DNA from: Chrysemys picta bellii
Taxonomy: Eukaryota; Chordata; Testudines; Emydidae
DNA length: 64,000 bases
Assembly: GCF_011386835.1 (NCBI RefSeq)
Contig: NW_027052949.1
Location: 26,001-90,000 of the forward strand
Direction of reading: 5' to 3'
Shown: one piece after another, positions 1 through 12,318 of the stretch
Position numbering within the stretch: the first letter of the stretch is position 1
Layout of the letters: each line of letters starts with the position of its first letter
The notes under the pieces: generated by a model
Databases searched by the model: none
The model's input: the letters and a program-made list of their open reading frames with translations, nothing else
Told to the model about the DNA's origin: nothing
Made by a program: the position numbers and the translations under genes

Positions 1-655
1 CCCTGCTTGACATGCTGGGTCAGGGCCTCCAGGCTGGGGAAGACTCGGCAGCAGGCCAGGCAGCGCAGGCCCTGCTCGGGGGTGAGAAGCCACTCAGGGG
101 GCGCTCCCATCGGCTGCTGTGGAGCCTCCTCTGCTGGTCCCCCAGCGTCGCTCTCTGCCTCGGGGTCCACGTCCCCCGCCTCGGGGTCCACGTCCCCCAG
201 CTCAGACCTGGTGTGGGAGCTGCTCAGGTCCGACCCGGCAAAGCTTTCTCCTCCACTGTAATTGGCCTTAAAGATACGGGGGCGCTTCCTAATGGCTTCA
301 AAGCCGGCCCCCGTCTCCCAGGCCACCGAGACGCCGTTCACGACCCTGACCTGCATGTAAAAAAGGGTCTTTTCTTCTCCCTCCCCCTCGGCCTCTCTGA
401 CACGTGCCGAGCGCTTTCTCTTCACGCCGGCGCCGGGTGGATCCCCTGGGGGCTGCGCACACAGGCGGTTGGGGGCCGCAGGCTGCACACCGCGGGCAGA
501 GGGGTGGCTGGTGACGGATTTGGCCGTGGTGGTCTGCTGGCTTGGGTCCCTGGGGCCTGCAGAGGCAGAGACCCTCTGCTCCGCCGTTTCCCCAGGAACG
601 GGGCTCCTGGCAGAGACCCCCTGACGAGGGGGCGACTCCCCTGATCTCTGTGACT
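1..655 (-). pseudogene. FAM170-like gene, left copy, start codons lost, cut by window edge
   Basis: This is the left-hand duplicate of the FAM170-like exon at 17105-17907. The reading frame stays open over the whole visible part, with a 3-bp in-frame difference near position 450, and it covers up to about residue 194 of the right copy before the window ends. The codon matching the right copy's ATG is ACG here (585-587), and the next in-frame ATG (MKRKR in the right copy) is GTG (423-425). The first remaining methionine is inside the conserved FYMQVRVVNG motif. The splice acceptor at about 656 is kept. Either translation starts in another exon or this copy is a pseudogene; I favour a decaying copy. 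The open frame means the loss would be recent. Confidence 0.6.
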
Positions 656-3482
656 CTGAAAGCAGAATGAAAACCCAACTCCTGCGGCCATCGCCCCCAG
701 CGGCGCATCCCCCTCCGGCTCCCAGCCCTGTGTCCCAGGCCCAAAGGGGCCCCCCGTGGGCAGGTGGAGGGGGTGGGGAAGGGGACTCACTGAGTACAAA
801 TATCAGGGGAGCGACCAGTCAGGGATCTGACGCGCTGTGCCCAGGGAAGGACCACATCCCCCTCGCTTGACACACTGGCAACTAGGTTGGACAGAGCCCT
901 AGACAACATCCTGTCAGTGCCGATGCTGCCCTGGCCTGGGGGAGATGGACACTCTGCCCCATTGGTCTGCCCCAGCCCTGACATCTGACCCTGGCATGGT
1001 TACCAGGAGCAGCCTGAGACCTGGCTGTGCCCATCGGCCTAGGCCCCTGGCTTAGGCTCGTTACCCCAAGGGCCCAGGACTCTGCACTGGCGTCTCTACA
1101 TGGAAGAGCCATTTTGTGCCCCCAGATATCTCCTCTTCCTGGTGTCTCCTTCACCCCTGGGGGGGGGGGGTCTGTGTCTCCCCCTTCCTCTTTTCCATTT
1201 AACCATTTAGAGGGCTCTGTCTCTCCCCACTTGGAGTCTGTTTCCCCCACTGTGCCCTGGTGGAGTCTCTGTTTCTCTCCCCCTCCCCCTCTGAGACCTC
1301 CCTGGGCCAGGCAGAGAGAGAATTTGAGTTCATCCTTGACCTAGGACCCCTGCCAGCCTCTCCCCCGAGTGTCCTGTGGGCCCAGGGAACGTCCTGCTCA
1401 CCTGACCCCTCCTGGGCAGCTCCAGGATTTGTCTCTGGGGCGTCAGCAGGAAGCCCCTGGCTGTGCGCCATGGTCCTGGCTCTGGGGACTGGGGTCAAGG
1501 CTGGTGCCTGTCACAGTCCTCGAAACCTCCTGGATTCTCTGTCCCAGCACCAGCCAGAAGGTCCGGGTCTCTGCTGGGGAAGGGATAGCGGTTCTGGTCC
1601 AATTCTCAGCTAAATCCCCAGATCTCACAGTGCAGGCAGCAGAGACAGGATCACGATTGACCTGAGCCAAGGGTTTGATCCAAGGGGCACCAGACGGTTG
1701 TGGTTTAAATCGTCCTGGAATGTTCTGGTCCCAACGGCATCAGGCTGTTTGGATCCAAACGGCTCAGAAGTTCTGAGCTGGGTGAGGTCATTGCCAGCTG
1801 GGATGACACTGCTCAGTTCTGTGCGAGCTGCTCTCGGGTCCAGCCGACCCTCCTCGAGTCCCGTCCAGGGAGGGCCGAGTTAATGAGGTCCCAGCCAAAC
1901 CACTCAGCTGGGTCTATGCTGCACAAGGCCCGGGCGGGCCCATCCGGGGTCCGATCGGGGAGGGTGGAGCCATAGCCTCTGGCTTTGTGCTGGCACAGAC
2001 TGACGAGCAGGACCATTCATATTCGTGTTGATTTGGGTTACGGTAGCGCCAAGAGGCCCAGTCGGGACCAGGGCCATTGGTGGGTGCTGCCCACACCAGA
2101 AGGGCTGCCAGTCTAAACAGACAAATAGAAATAGACAGAGAGTCTGAACCCATCACACCGTACACAGCCCGGCCCCAGCACAGAGCTCCTTTGAGATGCC
2201 TTCCCCAGCCCATTTTAATCCTCCAAACCACCACTCCCCGCTGCCCACGTGCCCCAGGCAGGCCTCCTTGCTGTGCCGCCATTCACCCCACCCTGACCCC
2301 ACAAATAGAGCTGCAGGCTCCATGTTGGGAGGAAGAGATGGAGGGCAAGCGTACCCTGGTCAGGAGTGTCTAATGGTGGCTCCTGGCTGCTTTTCTTCCT
2401 CCCCCTGGAGGTCTCTGAGGCCCCCACCAGGATCTAGCTGTCCCCTAAAGAGACACCAAATCAACAAAGGCCTCTCAAGGCTTAACTCATGCCAACCCCA
2501 GCCAATGCTGCGTAACTGTGCCACCTGCACCCAACCCCACCTCCAATTCCGGTCCCAAGGGACCTGAACCCCTGTTCAGAAGTGTGATGCCCACCAGTGG
2601 GTCCTCCCACCCCGATACACCTGCCCCCCTGTCCCTGAGCTCCCCAGCCCTGGGCACTCTGGCCCATTGATGGCCCCATCGCCAACAGAGGCACCAAGGT
2701 CTCCCCAGTCTCTGGGACATTAATACTGAATCTTTTCCTCTGTGGAGATTCTCTCCTTGCAATTCCCATCCAGCCCTGTTGTAAGTCAGGGAATGGACGT
2801 GGTTCTGAGCGGAAAGTGCCAGAATAAATGCTCTGGGTAAGAAGTCAGTGATGCACATCCCAGCCCCTTTTTCGTAGCTGATGGCTAAGAGCTGTGGCAT
2901 CGCGGTATCAGCCACATGTAGGGCAGGCGCTTGGGGGCCACCAGCTGGTGTGTAGACACTTTCTGGTGTGAAGCTGGGCGAGAGCTCCCGCCCCCCAGGC
3001 TACACTGAAAAAACCTGATTGGATGGGGGAGTGCCACTCAAACACACAGCATTAACTCTGACCCTGGGAGGTTGAACGAATGGTGTGGGGCAGCCTGGGA
3101 AATTTGGAAAGAAAACAGAGAAGCTGCAGGACAGGAGCCCCGAGCTGGGGCAGGGTGGGAGCTGCTGGCAGGAGAGCCGGCTGCTGGCAAAAGGGGATTT
3201 GTGTAAACTCTCAGCCTTCAGCCCCATCCCACTGTCAGGCTGTCTCTCCATTCACATCCTAGTATTTCAGGGCGGGATAGTTGGTCACCTGGTCCTTGAT
3301 ACGTTGCAGGCTACATCATGCTAAAGCGCCCATGTCCAGCCTGCAGCTTTGTCCTGTAGTCGTCTCGGGCTCACGTACATATCCGAGGCGTGGAAGAAAT
3401 GTTGACAGATCCATAAAACTCCTAGTTCTCTCTGAACTGATTGCATACCGTCAGGTGTTGGCATCTGCTGCTGACGTACGCC
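1..3482 (+). repeat. Segmental duplication, left copy
   Basis: This segment matches 17256-20920 in the same orientation at what looks like well over 95 percent identity, with scattered substitutions and small indels. It lacks about 190 bp present in the right copy at about 20040-20230, apparently a deletion between short direct CAG repeats. Homology stops abruptly after GACGTACGCC at 3482. The left limit lies outside the window. Apart from the FAM170-like exon I recognise no gene in it. Confidence 0.93.
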
Positions 3483-3816
3483 ATGCGCATCGGCCTGGTG
3501 TATTTGTAGCAGTGGAAAGGTTTCTGCTTGCGTGTGGCAGGTGGGGGGCGGGTTCTGCTCCTTGCCAATTCCTGCATCTGTTGGGAAAATCAAAGGTGTC
3601 TTTCAAACTGATGGGTCCTGCCAGGTTTCTAGGTGTCTTTGAGCAGTGTCCTCGTCCTGACAAAGCAGGTGCCATGTGGGTCTGTCTGGTAGATTTCTAT
3701 GTAGGGGAGGCGGGTATAAGCTGGTGGGGGGCTCAGCTCGGATCAGTGGCCTGGGGCTTGGGGCAGCTGGCGCAGGGTGGCCAGGGGCTCCTCTGTCCGC
3801 GCTGAGGGGTGGGGCC
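3483..3816. other. Spacer between duplication end and ERV LTR
   Basis: About 330 bp that is not repeated elsewhere in the window. I see no supported gene or repeat. Confidence 0.4.
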
Positions 3817-4207
3817 TGTGAAAGTGAAATGAATTCTATTAAAGAAATAGACTGAATTAAAGAATGCTGTATGTACCTTTAAGTAGAAATGAGAAATGCT
3901 GCGATCCAGGTGTCAGGAAAGCAGACATTAAGATAGAACAATTGCTCCACTTAAGGGCAATTGGTGAAGCATTAGCCTTAGATGAATAAGCGTTAGTAAG
4001 GAAGCAGGATATGCATATTGTGCCCCAGGTAAATTTTTACAATTTTGCTCTCTTTGTCCCTTTGTTTAGTTCACTCCCTATTATCGGTATAAATAAGAGT
4101 GTTTGGGTCTTGCATAGGGGTTCACATTATCTGAATGTATTAGCAAAGCGCTGTGCTAATAAACAGAATGGTCTGACAAATTGTGAGTCCTCAGTCTGAC
4201 TTTGACA
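3817..4207 (+). repeat. 5' LTR of endogenous retrovirus
   Basis: A 391-bp block starting TGTGAAAGTG and ending TTTGACA (the TG...CA form of an LTR). It has a TATAAATAA box near 4090 and an AATAAA signal near 4160, and is followed by a primer-binding site. A second copy at 21842-22231 is roughly 88-90 percent identical by eye. The flanking bases (GGGCC here, TGGGC after the other LTR) do not form a matching target-site duplication, so the two LTRs may not bound one simple insertion. Confidence 0.88.
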
Positions 4208-4210
4208 ATT

Positions 4211-4228
4211 TGGAGGTCCCACTGAGAT
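4211..4228 (+). other. Retroviral primer-binding site, tRNA-Gln type
   Basis: TGGAGGTCCCACTGAGAT lies 3 bp after the LTR. It differs by one base from the complement of the 3' end of vertebrate tRNA-Gln as I know it, so the element was probably primed by tRNA-Gln. Confidence 0.75.
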
Positions 4229-4746
4229 GGCAACCATCTTCACTGGGGCCGTGTGATTCCTGACCGTTTCTGTAGGACGACCGTGGCAGCCGGCACCTGG
4301 GCATTTTGCCCAAGCGGCCCTCCTCCTGAATGGAAGGGCGCACGACCACAGTGAAGTCTACGCCATTGATCCTGTTGGTTCCCACTCTGTTCTGGTAGGG
4401 ATCCCGGGATCTGACATCAGGAATCTGGTCAGGTAATTATTTCTGTGTTTTATCCGGATTGAGGACTGTCCTGTCTCTGTGTCTATCAGTCCTCCCGTGG
4501 AGTGTTTGAGTCTGGATGCCGTCTCCGTCCGGGTATCGGCCAACCAAGGGGTTCCTGTCCCCACGGTCTGAGTGAGTGAAATCTTCACAATCGCAGGTGC
4601 ACAACACCTTTGGTAAAACCCTTGGTGTGAAGGCAAGGGCGATTGAGGCAGTAGCCTGTGGGCTCCTTTTGTGTGTTGCACCGGGCATCGCTCTGACGAA
4701 CCCGAATTTCCTTCTTGTGTGATTGGTGTGTGTGAAGTCCTCCTGT

Positions 4747-5290
4747 ATGGGTAACCAGATGTCTAAGTCGGGACAGTTCCCTAAAGGAACGCCGGCTCAT
4801 TTTATGTATTTTAGGAAGGGTCCAGACTCCTGTAAATTTCTGGAGAAATGGTCTAGGCTAACTCAGGGAGATCGCAAAACTCAGTGGCCACTGTTAGGAT
4901 CTTGGGACAAGGACCGAGTGGACGTCTTAAAAGACAAACTCGGCTAAAGGAGAGGTTGATTGTTTCATGCAATGGTGGGAAGAGGCAAATCGTAGGTGGA
5001 CAGAATTGAAACTCGCCTCTCTCAAAGATTCAAATAATAAGTTAAAAGCTTTATTAAAAGCCTCCTCTCCCACCACCAGACCGAGCGCTCCCCTTTACCC
5101 TGTTCTCCAAAAACAAAACAAAAATAACACCCCGGATCGATCCCAACCCCCTTCATACTCCCATCTCATTGTGAAAAGAAAGAAAGAAGAAAAAAAGCCC
5201 CTTGTTCTGTTCCCCTTTGTTGTCTGCCTCAGAAACTGATTCTTTACTGTTCCACTACCGGTTCAGCAGGGAGGGTGGGCTCCTCGGCTG
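4747..5290 (+). pseudogene. ERV gag remnant (matrix and late-domain region)
   Basis: A reading frame begins with a myristoylation-type start (Met-Gly-Asn, Ser at 6) at 4747 and stops at about 4947. A second frame from 4967 continues with a proline-rich stretch that contains PSAP and PPSY late-domain motifs and SAPLYPVL, the usual kind of motif in gammaretrovirus-like gag. A stop and frame change near 4945 break it, and no capsid or nucleocapsid frame follows. Position after a 5' LTR and a primer-binding site supports gag. It is an inactive fossil. Confidence 0.62.
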
Positions 5291-5960
5291 GCCCCCATCC
5301 TTCCTGGTCCCTTTCCTTGGACGTTTCTTTCGGAATTGTGAGGTGAGCACAATATCCCTCACAAAAACGGTTCATTGGAAAAAGCAGGATCGGGCCCAGA
5401 CAAGCAACAGATAAAGAAACTGAAACAGGTTGGAAGCCCTAAGGGCATAGTGTCAGGAGTAAGAAAAGGCATGAATCCCTGGAACAATACTTAAAATGGT
5501 GAAATCTGCGTTGGTAAAGGTGTCATTTTGGGAGATAAACAAGTGATTTAAGGAAAGAGAGTGAAAAGTTAACAGAGGCTGGAAAGAATTAAGCAGTTAA
5601 ACCTTGTAAAAAGGTTAAGGACCATGTTTTAAAAAAAATAAAATAATAAAAAAAAATCATGCTTTCTTTGCAGCCATTCTGAAGGGAAAATGGGCCCTTT
5701 TCCAAAAGAATGTCTGTAAATAATCCAAATAAAGAGAGACTCTGGTTGAAATCATTTGACTATGGACAATTTAGTCAAATTTGCTAAAACATGGGGGGGG
5801 GGGGGGTCTACTGGAACTTAACTGACCCAAATGAAGAAAGGGAATATCATCTATATACAGCTATGGAAAACCAGAGTAGTGTAGAAGGAATGTTAAGGAA
5901 AAGAAAATGTGTATGTATCTATCTGTGGAAATATGTGAGGTTCTAAGAACCTAAACCAAC
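5291..5960 (+). repeat. ERV interior, degraded
   Basis: A-rich sequence with short open stretches in the gag orientation (for example around 5800-5930, after a G14 run at about 5793). It is probably the decayed rest of gag. I recognise no pol, protease or integrase motif here. Confidence 0.35.
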
Positions 5961-8900
5961 TCACCTGGTTTGTAAAACTCCTGCTTTGTAGGTTTAAGAT
6001 AAATTGGTTTTGTTTTATTTTGAATAATGCCACTAAAAATCCATTTGACTCTTGAATTCAAAGTTGCAAAACTGACAAGACCTTTTGCCAGACACAGGTA
6101 GTCAGTGTTGTTTGGCTTTGGGATTTGGCATTTAACCCTTACGGGGTAACTTGATTCTTTTACAAAATGTAAAATGTTTTTAAATAAAGACCACGTCATG
6201 GCTGCAGCAGGGCCGTCAAAATCAGGCGACTAGGGAGAGATTCTGGATTCTTTTTTGTTTGTTTTTTTTGTAACAAAATAGCAGATGAGAGCTGTAGTAA
6301 AAGAATAAAGACAGTGCCCCTCTGACGCAAGAGCAGGGGTGTGGTGCACAAAACAAAAAGAAGCAATGTTAGAAACACTGAGCCTTGAGTCTGTCACTTT
6401 GATAAGGGTACATGATTGATATGTAGCGCCCTCCATGGGACAGTCCCAGCAGGTCATGGGGTCCTGTGGGACACTGGGGTCATCAGCATTGGGCTCTGTG
6501 CACGGGCACCGGCTCTGGGGCGCCAGCACCCCCACTTCCACAGAAGACTGTCTTCAGCACCCCTTTCAAGGGGTTTGTGGGACGATAGCGCTGCATGGAG
6601 GAGGGGCGAACCCCATGCACAGAGGTGCCTGTCCCTGTGGAGAAGTGGGGGCATGACTGACCCAATGTTGGCCGGGAAGTGCTAGCCACAGGAGCGTAGC
6701 TGGGGGGAGCAGAGAGCTCACTCAGCACCGGGGCTGGAATTGTGCCGGAACACTCCGGAACGCCATTCTAGCACCTTCTGGAGGAGCTGCAATGGCAGTT
6801 GGGTGCTGCCAGTATCACTTAGCGGTGGACTTGGAGCACGTTCCAGTCCTTTTTTTTTTTTTTGAAAGGACTGGAGCACTCCTCAGTATGTAGCAGCCTC
6901 ATGCCCACGTTCCTGAGCCCAAGGCCTGCAGACAACCCGAGGGACTTGGACCCCAGCCCAGAGAATGCCCTGGAGCGGTGAGGAACATGCGTTTAGTGTT
7001 GATTGTTCTGTATGATCTGCGCTCTCCTGTGCTCTACGTGATGAAGTATAAAAGTGCGTTAATGTGTTAGAGTCTCAGGAAAGTGTCTTGCTCTTCACCA
7101 CTACTGCATGCCCCCGAGGGGTTCAATGCTAAAACTGACGCATTACACCGTTTGGAGTTCTGGGAGAGAGGTGTGTTTAAATATCAGGAACTCAGGGGGG
7201 TCAGGGATGCAACCAGAGGGACTAGGTAGCTGGATAGCAGCTTCCAACATGCACCGAAGTCTGTACCCTAAGGGTGGGCCCAGGGATCCCGAGATTGGGG
7301 CAGTGGCTGGATTCTGTTCTTTATCCCAGGGATAAAGAGTTCATAGGCTGGAATGCCCCTCACAGCAATGTTAGCGGGTGGCCAGCAGGGGGCACTTACA
7401 AGGACATGACACGGGTCCTTCATGATAGTACTTTGTACGTATGCTTCTCTCTGAGCATCTTGAAGCATTTGGCAGCGGGTGGCGCCGTTTTGTGTGTGTT
7501 CGCTCCCCCTGCTCCTAGAACCTGGCTACGCCCCTGCTAGCCAGGTCCCCAGTCCACGGCTCTGCTCCCCTGGAGAGACTGACCAGCAGAGCAGCAGACT
7601 CTGAGAGCCCCATCCCTGCCTCTCCGCAGCATTGCCGCCAGCGGCCAGCTCAGCTCCTCCAGCACAGGGTCACTAGCTGCCCACTGGCTTCTCCTGGAGG
7701 AGGAGGCTGCCAGGAACAATGGCTTAGGGCAGCAGATTGTTCCCCTAGAGGCACATGGACGTAGTAGACAGCCCCCACCTAGCGTGCGGGAGGGGCAGGG
7801 TCCTGGCTGTACCCGCTGGTCTGCAGAGGGGCACTGTGGGCACTGGATGGTGCAGGGAGCGGGCTGCGTGCCAGGCTGTGTGGGAGGGGTTTGCTTCCGG
7901 CATCACAGTCATCACAGTCACCACAGCCCCGCACAGCCCCGCACGGCCCCGCACAGCCCCGACGCAGCACAGGGCCCAAATGGCAGGACCCAGCCGGTGG
8001 CAATGGTAAAAATGAATCTCAGCCTAAGCGCAAGGTGCTTTGGGCAACAGGTTCAAGGCAACAATACAATGGCGCCAGCGCCCTCTAGTGACTGCCTGTG
8101 TAAATACAGCGCGTCTGCTGGCATTGCTGCCTCCCAGAGGCAATGACCTCTGACACTGGTGGTACAAATTCTTTCCGGGCCTGCTGCTTTTGTGGTCCGT
8201 ATGCACCAGCCGTTAGCTGTGAGGGCACGAGCTGTCGGGGGCTTTTCCGCTCCCCCAGTCACCAAGGAGTGTGTTTAAGTCACAATGGGTCGGGATTTAC
8301 GTTCATGTCAGGATCCTGGTTTCTGAACTTCCTTAACTCTGTCTAAGCCAGGGAAAGTTTGCAAACACTTCCCACCAGCACCAGCACCGGGCCAACCCCA
8401 TGGGTCATAGCGGCCGTGGGAGCCTGAGGGAATCTGGGCTGCTGGCTTTTTTTAGACACCGTGTTAGCTGTCCCTGCTCAGAGTAGGTATCATGGATCGG
8501 GCGCTTAAAACAGCGTCCACAGCTGACGTCCGAGAGAGGTAGATCAGAGCAGTGCCAATGTAATGGACGGGGACCATTGGTAGGGACTTGAGACTCTGGA
8601 TCTAAAAGCAGGATCGGCCGCTGCTCATGTTAAAGGACCAGCTGTGTGAACCCAAGCGCCGGAGGGGACACAAACCGCTGTCTATGGCCTGGCCACTAAA
8701 GGGGGACAGAGACACCATGTGACCGTGGGTTACGGTAGCAATAGTGCAGACAAGGCTGCAGCGGGACGGGCACCGGCAGGGTTTGTGGCGCACAGCCCTG
8801 CAGCCAAGCAATGAAGGGGGCGGTTCAGCTCAAAGTGGCAATGGCTTTTTTAACCCTTTAAAGAAGATCCCTGGGGCAGCCGTGCAATGACGTAGTGTAA

Positions 8901-9150
8901 GAACATCGCTGGGACGCGGGATCGTAACAGGGGCAAAGCTTAGGTGAGAATCCAACTGAAGACGTCACCAGAGGGTCTATTCGTTTACAAAACCAGTGTC
9001 ACAGCATGGGCAGCTCATGATTTTAGTGTTTTTGCTTAAAGTCCCAGCTCCCAGACTCCTGTGATCCCAGGGGACTCTCGGCTGTCGTTTTTCTTTGAAA
9101 CGTGACCCCTCGAGGTTCAAAAAGCAGAAGGGAAATAAAAGACAGCGGTG
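5961..9150. other. No gene recognised
   Basis: The only ORFs are short and lack conserved motifs. A small hairpin lies at about 6838-6886, where GGAGCAC...CCAGTCCTTT faces AAAGGACTGGAGCACT across a T run. An 11-bp unit, CCCCGCACAGC, recurs about 4 times at 7925-7965. A TATAAAA-containing stretch near 7047 could be part of an old LTR, but its borders are not visible. Confidence 0.4.
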
Positions 9151-9159
9151 GTGGGCCTA

Positions 9160-9380
9160 GGTCAGCGCTCCAGCCTGGGACACAGGGAGACCGGCTTCAG
9201 GTCCCTGCGCTGCCGCAGACTCCCTGTGGGACCTAATTTCCATTGAGTCTAAACACCTTTGAGCGTCTGGGCCTTAGTCTCTCTCAGCCTCAGCTCCCCA
9301 GCTGTCCAATGGGGATACCAGCCCTGCCGCACGAGGTGCTGTGAGGGTAAATACTGTAGAGACTGGGGGATGCTCCAATA
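9160..9380 (+). repeat. MIR/CORE-SINE-like fragment
   Basis: The stretch has the order typical of a MIR-type SINE: a box of the kind CTTCAGGTCCCTGCGCTGCC, then CTCAGCCTCAGCTCCCC and CCAATGGGGATA. It is diverged. Similar degraded pieces occur at about 15590-15660, 37040-37140 and 39420-39600. Confidence 0.5.
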
Positions 9381-9803
9381 CTACGGGATGGGAGACAGGT
9401 GTAACATTAGGAAAAAAATCTCATGGTTTTGAAGCCAGGCTGACTAGTGGTGCTCGAATGCCTGGGCTGAGCCATGTTGCGGTCACAGCCCCATCTACTG
9501 CTAAGGTTAGAAAACCTGTCTCAGCACCTCTGTCAACTGTTACCCCTACAGCTAATCTCTGTCATGCTGCCTGCCGGGCCCCAAGAGCATGCGTACCAAC
9601 CCCAGGGCACAAACCCCAAACTGGCTGTGAGGTCTCCACTTAGATTTCACCAACCAATCATCAAGTGCAAACTCCTCAGGCGCTAAAAAAGCCTAACCAT
9701 GGAGTCACAGACAGTCCCCGTGGGTACTCCAATCTGTCTTGCCACGCAGGTGAGCCACCCTTGTGATAGATGGTCCTTTACACCAAGAATCACAGCAATA
9801 TTC

Positions 9804-9897
9804 CGTAAAAAGCAACAGAGAATCCTGTAGTACCTTTAAGACTAACAAATGTATTGGAGCATAAGCTTTCGTGGGTGAATACCCACTTCGTCAGACG
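9804..9897 (-). mobile_element. Penelope-like element tail with 11-bp target-site duplication
   Basis: The reverse complement reads like the tail after the GIY-YIG coding fragment at 20921-21308: CCCACGAAAGCTTATGCTCC, then a CTTTAAGGTACTACAGG-type block. CAGCAATATTC stands on both sides (9793-9803 and 9898-9908), so this is a discrete insertion. Confidence 0.75.
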
Positions 9898-9908
9898 CAG
9901 CAATATTC

Positions 9909-11008
9909 AGGCTAATCCCAGTCCCAAAGGATCAGTCACTTACCCCATGTCAATTGTACCTTAAATCTCATACCAAAGACAACATTTGTAGACAATCCTA
10001 TAATAAACTATATAGGGATTTATTAATAGGAAAAGGAAACTAGAAGGTTATTTACAAGGTTAAAGCAGGTAAACATACACGCACAAATGAGTTACAATCA
10101 TAAGTTTCAAAAGGTAATAGAAGTCTATAATAAGCAAGCTCTATATGTCCTTTAAGACTAAGCAACTGGGGATCTCTTGCTTATGCCTAACAAACCTTGC
10201 CCCCCAGACTCCAAGCAGCACAAAGATAATCAGCGCCTCCTTGTTAGGGGTTTTATCCTCCTCCTCTCATGTGCTCTGAGCTGCAAACTCTACTGATGTG
10301 AGGAATCCAATTGCATGACTCATCTTCATTGGGGCGGGGGGGGGGGGGAAGAGCAGAGCAACAAAGTCTTTTGTCCTTTTTAATGTTCCACAATAGTCCA
10401 TCTGGTGTCCATGGGCCTTTCTTGCTAAGCATGATGTAACACCTTCAGTTGCAGATCCGTCCATCACACGAGTTAATCTCTCTCTCCAGTCGGGTGATTT
10501 ATACAGTTACAGAGGCTTACAATATAACTGCTCAAATACTACCTTGCCATATAGGATACAGATGTTATACATTAGATTAAAGCTGCAGCAACTCACATGC
10601 ATTTAATGCAGTCTAAACGCTAAACACATTCTTATAATTCGAATAACTGTTTTAACAACACTAATACACAGGGGAGCAAGACTGTTTCCAGCTCTGTATT
10701 TGGCTGTTTTCAGCGGAGACAGGGGGACCTTGGCATGAGATGGCACCTGGTCTGCTAGCGTCATAATCTCCACGGCACCTGCCGGGAGCAGCAGGCTCTC
10801 AAGAGAAGCCAGAGGTTGGATGAGAAATGCAGGAGTGTAGCAGAGACAGCCTGCCCTTATAAGAGGACCGTGGGCCAGGAGCAGACAGACTCTCTCTGCC
10901 TCGAGGGAGGGGGCCTACCTAGAGGTGCCTAGAGTGAGGCAGGGCTGGGGAAAGGCCAGAGGGGCTGGGGGGCTCCAGGCTGACAACTCCCCAGGCTGCA
11001 GGGCCTTG
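9909..11008. other. Repeat-like AT-rich stretch, no gene
   Basis: It includes TTTATTAATAGG and ATTTACAAGGTTAAAG-type sequence resembling the stretch at 62880-63050, so it is probably an old LTR or DNA element. I see no coding signal. Confidence 0.35.
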
Positions 11009-11016
11009 TCCAAGGC

Positions 11017-11571
11017 TAGGGTTACCATACTTAAGGTTTTAAAAAAGAGGATACTCCATGGGGCTCTGGCCCCGCTCCTTCCCCTCCCCAACTCCACCCC
11101 TCCCCCAAAGTCCCCGCCCCAACTCCGCCCCCTCCTTTGAGCGCCCCGCATTCCCCCTCCTCCCTCCCAGCCACACGAAACAGCTGCCCGAGCGCTACCG
11201 GCTTCACGGTTTGCTGGGCAGCCCCCAGACCTCCAGACCCACTGCGCCCCCGGCCGGGCACTTCCCCAGCGCAGCCGGAGTCCGTGAGGGGAAGCGCCCG
11301 GCCGGGGGCAGGGTCTGGAGGTCTGGGGGCTGCCCGGCAAACCGTGAAGCCGGTAGCACTTGGACAACTCCGCTCTTCAGCTGCACAGAGCTGAGGAGTC
11401 AGGGAGCAGCAGTAATAGCCGGAGCCTGCTCTAGGGTAAGCCGGGGATGCCGGCAAAGCTGGGAGTATTTTTCCCGGACACGTTCGGTTTTTTGGAAATT
11501 CCCCCCAGACGGGGGTTTGATTACCAAAAAACCGGACATGTCCGGGAAAAACCGGACGTATGGTAACATTA
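11017..11571. mobile_element. Non-autonomous hAT-type element with internal palindrome
   Basis: TCCAAGGC is duplicated exactly at 11009-11016 and 11572-11579. The ends TAGGGTTACCATAC and GTATGGTAACATTA are inverted repeats (12 of 14 bases). Inside, the block at about 11180-11245 is repeated in inverted form at about 11310-11375 (GGTTTGC.GGGCAGCCCCCAG and complement), giving a long hairpin. It encodes no transposase. Related copies are at 32688-33226 and, partly, 15085-15365. Confidence 0.85.
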
Positions 11572-11579
11572 TCCAAGGC

Positions 11580-12318
11580 CCCATAGAGGCACTGGGTTGC
11601 AGAGAGAGGCAGCAGGTCCAGACCTGACCTTGCCTATGATGAGTGGCTGACCCTGCAGCCCGCCCCACGGCGCGGGGGCTAGTCGGTGACTGGCAGTAGC
11701 CCAGAGTGAGGCAAGGTGGGGATTAGAGGGTTGGGGGTTCCCCAGAGAGGGGAGACCCAGAGGCAGAGTGTGGGGGCATTGCCAGGGGGCAGCACCCCAG
11801 ATAAAAGGGCACCGGGGTCTGGGAGGGACACGGGGCCAGCGGTAAGGGGGATCACTGGCCTGCAGAGGGCGTTCCGGAGGCTGGCGAGGTAATTCCCTGA
11901 GATGACCAGCAGGAGGTGCCGCAGGGGTGAGTCCCACATTGCTACACTCCCCCAAACAGTGCAGGTGAAAATGGATTTTTTTGCTACAAAAAGGCCATTT
12001 TCTCTCAACAGGAAAAATCTTGCAATGGAAAATTTTGGACCAGTGTCCGTAAACTGAAAGGGTGGAAGTTGATGGTTTGTTCCTGTCCCGGTTCAGGGAT
12101 GAGCTGCACCTCTCTCAGGGCTTGTCCACAGGGCGAGTTAGTGCACAGCAAGCCAGGGTGTGAATCTAGAGCACGCTAACTTGCTGCGCACTAACTGACC
12201 ATGTAGACAATTTCCCTCCAGAATTAGGTAGGCCCGACTTAGTCCTCGTACCCCAGCTCTTCTGGGGCCACTAACAGTCTCTTTCTCTGCAGATCCTGCT
12301 TCTCTGTGAGCTTCAAGC
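11580..12318. other. No gene recognised
   Basis: Mixed sequence with no splice-bounded conserved ORF; I see nothing supportable. Confidence 0.35.

Noticed and set aside
787..984. 65-codon minus-strand ORF conserved with 18038-18235
   Set aside because: Conservation only reflects the recent segmental duplication, and its phase does not join the FAM170 exon; more likely 5' non-coding.
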